From the NCBI GenBank assembly GCA_964423175.1, contig CAYRDM010000041.1:1-5228 (forward strand): DNA of 5,228 bases. The letters run 5' to 3'. Every line of letters starts with the position of its first letter. Position 1 is the first letter of the stretch. The position numbers and the translations under genes are program-made. Below, in pieces: positions 3,856-5,228 of the stretch. The notes under the pieces are model-generated. The model was not told the DNA's origin, did no database searches, and was given only the letters and a program-made list of their open reading frames with translations. This stretch comes from JBGQJN01 sp964423175. GTDB lineage: Bacteria > Patescibacteriota > Minisyncoccia > 2-02-FULL-40-12 > IGHO2-01-FULL-4-A.

Positions 3856-3993
3856 TTACCATCTCTTCTGTTTTCTAAAAACCTCCTCATAAGAACGCAA
3901 AAAGTCATTAGCAGATATTCTCTCTTTTTCGAGTTCACTTTTTTGTCCGCTTGGAACAATTTTGCCCGTCACAAATTTTTCTTTATTCTCCAT
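3856..3993 (-). CDS. Tiny ORF (45 residues) with a leaderless promoter
   Basis: The ATG at 3991-3993 opens a 45-residue frame that begins MENKEKFVTGKIVPSGQKSE and ends with FLRSYEEVFRKQKRW at the TAA (3856-3858). It is hydrophilic and highly charged, with a likely helix from residue 20 onward. Support comes mainly from the promoter: TTGATT, 17 bp and TAGAAT place the start of transcription exactly on the A of this ATG. An in-frame TAG lies four codons upstream, so the frame cannot extend 5'. The stop is followed directly, in the same frame, by another 58 open codons. No homologous family is recognised, and no membrane segment or metal-binding motif is seen. It lies between ftsK and recA, all on the minus strand. 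Confidence 0.6.
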   Translation of the reverse strand: MENKEKFVTGKIVPSGQKSELEKERISANDFLRSYEEVFRKQKRW

Positions 3994-3999
3994 ATTTTT

Positions 4000-4028
4000 A
4001 TTCTAATTTAACCTTTCTTGAAAATCAA
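4000..4028 (-). promoter_or_regulatory. Leaderless promoter for the tiny ORF pair
   Basis: On the minus strand TTGATT (4023-4028, four of six) and TAGAAT (4000-4005, five of six) are separated by exactly 17 bp. The +1 position computed from the -10 is 3993, the A of the ATG. A purine-rich AAAGG lies between the two hexamers and would not be in the transcript, so it cannot serve as a ribosome-binding site if this promoter is used. Confidence 0.65.
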
Positions 4029-4058
4029 TTAAGCAATGCTCCGTCAATATGATAGCAT

Positions 4059-4082
4059 CCGACTAAGCGTAGCCGAAAGCCG
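4059..4082. repeat. REP-like GC-rich element after ftsK (tentative)
   Basis: The plus strand reads CCGACTAAGCGTAGCCGAAA and continues GCCG. It resembles the interspersed palindromic word GACTGAGCGnAGTCGAAG that I recall from many bacterial genomes, with a few differences. It stands out from the AT-rich surroundings and sits 13 bases after the ftsK stop. It has weak self-pairing and no T-run, so it is not an obvious terminator. Confidence 0.3.
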
Positions 4083-4094
4083 TCATAATCAAAT

Positions 4095-5228
4095 TTATTC
4101 CTCGACCGCAATCTTATCATCCAACCTTGAATCAGATGACGCTGTTTCTGCTACCGAACCGTCGTCAACATAATGATCTTCTGCTGGAGGCACACCTCCA
4201 CCCTTACCTATATATACCTCTCTAGGTTTGGCACCCTCACCTGGGCCTATAATTCCAGCTTCTTCAAGCAAATCAAGCAACCTTGCGGCTCTGGCATAAC
4301 CCACTCTCAAACGACGCTGTAACAATGACGCCGAGGCCTTGCCTGCTTGAGCAACAACCTCTTTGGCATCCCCGAACAAAGCGTCACTGCCATCTCCTTC
4401 TTCTGACGCAAGCGAAACACCTGACACCGGTTCATCAATATTAAGAGTTAATTCTTCGGTCTTCTCATCTTCACCATTTTCTTCTTCAATTTGTTCTGCT
4501 TGTTGCTTGATAAACTTAACAACTTCTTTAACTTCTTTTTCGCTCACATAAGCGCCCTGCAATCTCTTAGCCTTAGAAACATCACCGCCTAGATAAAGCA
4601 TATCGCCATTTCCGAGAAGCTTTTCAGCACCTGCCATATCCAAAATAGTTCTAGAATCAATTTGAGAAGCAACCTGCAAACCTATACGTGAAGTGATGTT
4701 GGCCTTAATCAAACCAGTAATAACTTCGACTGACGGTCTCTGAGTTGAAACAATCAAATGGATACCGACTGCTCTGGCCATCTGCGCAAGCCTGACAATT
4801 GCCGCCTCAACATCTCTGCCATGAGATGCCATCAAATCAGCCAGCTCATCAATAACAACAATGATATATGGCATCAATTCTTCTTTAGATGTCGCCTGTT
4901 TTGTATTATAGGAAACAATATCTCTTGAGCCGACGGAAGATAACTTCTCATAACGCTTTTCCATTTCTCTAACAGCCCAACGAAGTGCGTTCACAACCTT
5001 CTTGGGATCAACAATAACCGGAGTTATGAGGTGGGGAATACCATTATACAAAGATAGCTCAACACGCTTTGGGTCGACCATAATAAATTTGAGCATGTCA
5101 GGGGAGTGTTTATACAAAAGCGATAGCAGAATTGTGTTTATTGTTACAGATTTACCAGTACCAGTGGCTCCGGCAATTAGGAGATGAGTCATCTTATCCA
5201 ACCCAGCCATAACCGGAAAGCCGGCGAC
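4095..5228 (-). CDS. ftsK: DNA translocase FtsK/SpoIIIE, C-terminal motor and gamma domain (cut by window edge)
   Basis: FtsK is the septum-bound hexameric motor that pumps chromosomal DNA and helps resolve dimers at division. The frame is open to the window edge: six codons (VAGFPV) precede the internal Met at 5208-5210, so this Met is not the start and the N-terminal membrane part is outside. Counting from that Met: Walker A GATGTGKS at 14-21, DPKRVELSLYNGIPHL at 46-61, Walker B YIIVVIDELADLM at 115-127, and STQRPSVEVITGLIKANI at 155-172. SRTILDMAGAEKLLGNGDML follows at 186-205. After an acidic linker (about 235-282) comes the winged-helix gamma domain, SLLQRRLRVGYARAARLLD to GAKPREVYIG (295-335), which in relatives reads KOPS sites. 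A further 36 residues form a G/D/S-rich acidic tail that most FtsK proteins lack or have much shorter. Confidence 0.97.
   Translation of the reverse strand, partial: VAGFPVMAGLDKMTHLLIAGATGTGKSVTINTILLSLLYKHSPDMLKFIMVDPKRVELSLYNGIPHLITPVIVDPKKVVNALRWAVREMEKRYEKLSSVGSRDIVSYNTKQATSKEELMPYIIVVIDELADLMASHGRDVEAAIVRLAQMARAVGIHLIVSTQRPSVEVITGLIKANITSRIGLQVASQIDSRTILDMAGAEKLLGNGDMLYLGGDVSKAKRLQGAYVSEKEVKEVVKFIKQQAEQIEEENGEDEKTEELTLNIDEPVSGVSLASEEGDGSDALFGDAKEVVAQAGKASASLLQRRLRVGYARAARLLDLLEEAGIIGPGEGAKPREVYIGKGGGVPPAEDHYVDDGSVAETASSDSRLDDKIAVEE

Noticed and set aside
3407..4011. Plus-strand ORFs of 93 codons (3407-3688) and 73 codons (3790-4011)
   Set aside because: The first overlaps recA antisense and the second is antisense to the tiny minus-strand ORFs, which have promoter support. 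Both have Phe/Ile/Ser-rich translations typical of reversed AT-rich coding DNA.
5208..5210. ATG as the start of ftsK
   Set aside because: The frame stays open to the window edge with the family-like VAGFPV before this Met, and Walker A follows only 13 residues later. The gene is simply truncated by the window.
1..5228. TGA recoding (as in Gracilibacteria or Absconditabacteria)
   Set aside because: All core genes are intact with the standard code and contain no in-frame TGA. Absence of TGA among nine stops is suggestive but too few to conclude anything.
1..5228. CRISPR array, transposase, phage module or defence system
   Set aside because: I saw no regularly spaced direct repeats, no transposase or integrase motifs and no defence-type domains. 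The only repeats are the short inverted ones listed.

Overview
The window looks like chromosomal housekeeping DNA from a low-GC, streamlined bacterium, most likely a Candidate Phyla Radiation (Patescibacteria) member close to Parcubacteria. The evidence is the wording of the SSB and S18 proteins, very short intergenic gaps, few Shine-Dalgarno sites, a ribosomal rpsF-ssb-rpsR operon with no rplI (L9) after rpsR, and small genes of unknown function between core genes. The standard genetic code fits everything: seven genes with visible ends stop with TAA, two with TAG, none with TGA, and no core gene needs TGA recoding.

Layout from left to right. Positions 1-232 (minus) hold the first 77 codons of EF-Tu (tuf), cut by the window edge. 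Upstream of it is an imperfect inverted repeat (244-312) built from GGTT/AACC words. Next is a small minus-strand gene (350-664) that resembles a Phd/YefM antitoxin N-terminus with an acidic coiled-coil tail. A divergent promoter region (665-757) separates it from the plus-strand operon rpsF (S6), ssb (single-strand DNA-binding protein) and rpsR (S18), which ends in a strong hairpin terminator at 2039-2060. A converging minus-strand gene of unknown function (2088-2336, 82 residues) follows. A long minus-strand block fills the rest: ftsK 3' part (4095-5228, cut by the window edge), two tiny in-phase ORFs (3856-3993 and 3679-3855), and recA (2449-3489), closed by a textbook intrinsic terminator (2391-2427).

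Functionally the window covers translation (EF-Tu, S6, S18), replication and repair (SSB, RecA) and chromosome segregation at division (FtsK). S6 and S18 bind each other in the 30S platform. SSB and RecA meet on single-stranded DNA.

The most interesting signals are regulatory. Three minus-strand genes (tuf, the Phd-like gene, the 45-residue ORF) each have a -35/-10 pair placed so that transcription would start at, or one base before, the A of the ATG, which implies leaderless mRNAs. recA is preceded by a perfect 8-bp inverted repeat whose 10-nt loop carries a Shine-Dalgarno-like GGGAGGG. The two tiny ORFs between ftsK and recA share one reading frame and are separated only by a TAA followed directly by TTG. 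I found no clear evidence of a wholly new multi-gene system; the promising leads are the small-ORF pair, the leaderless promoter pattern and the recA leader hairpin.
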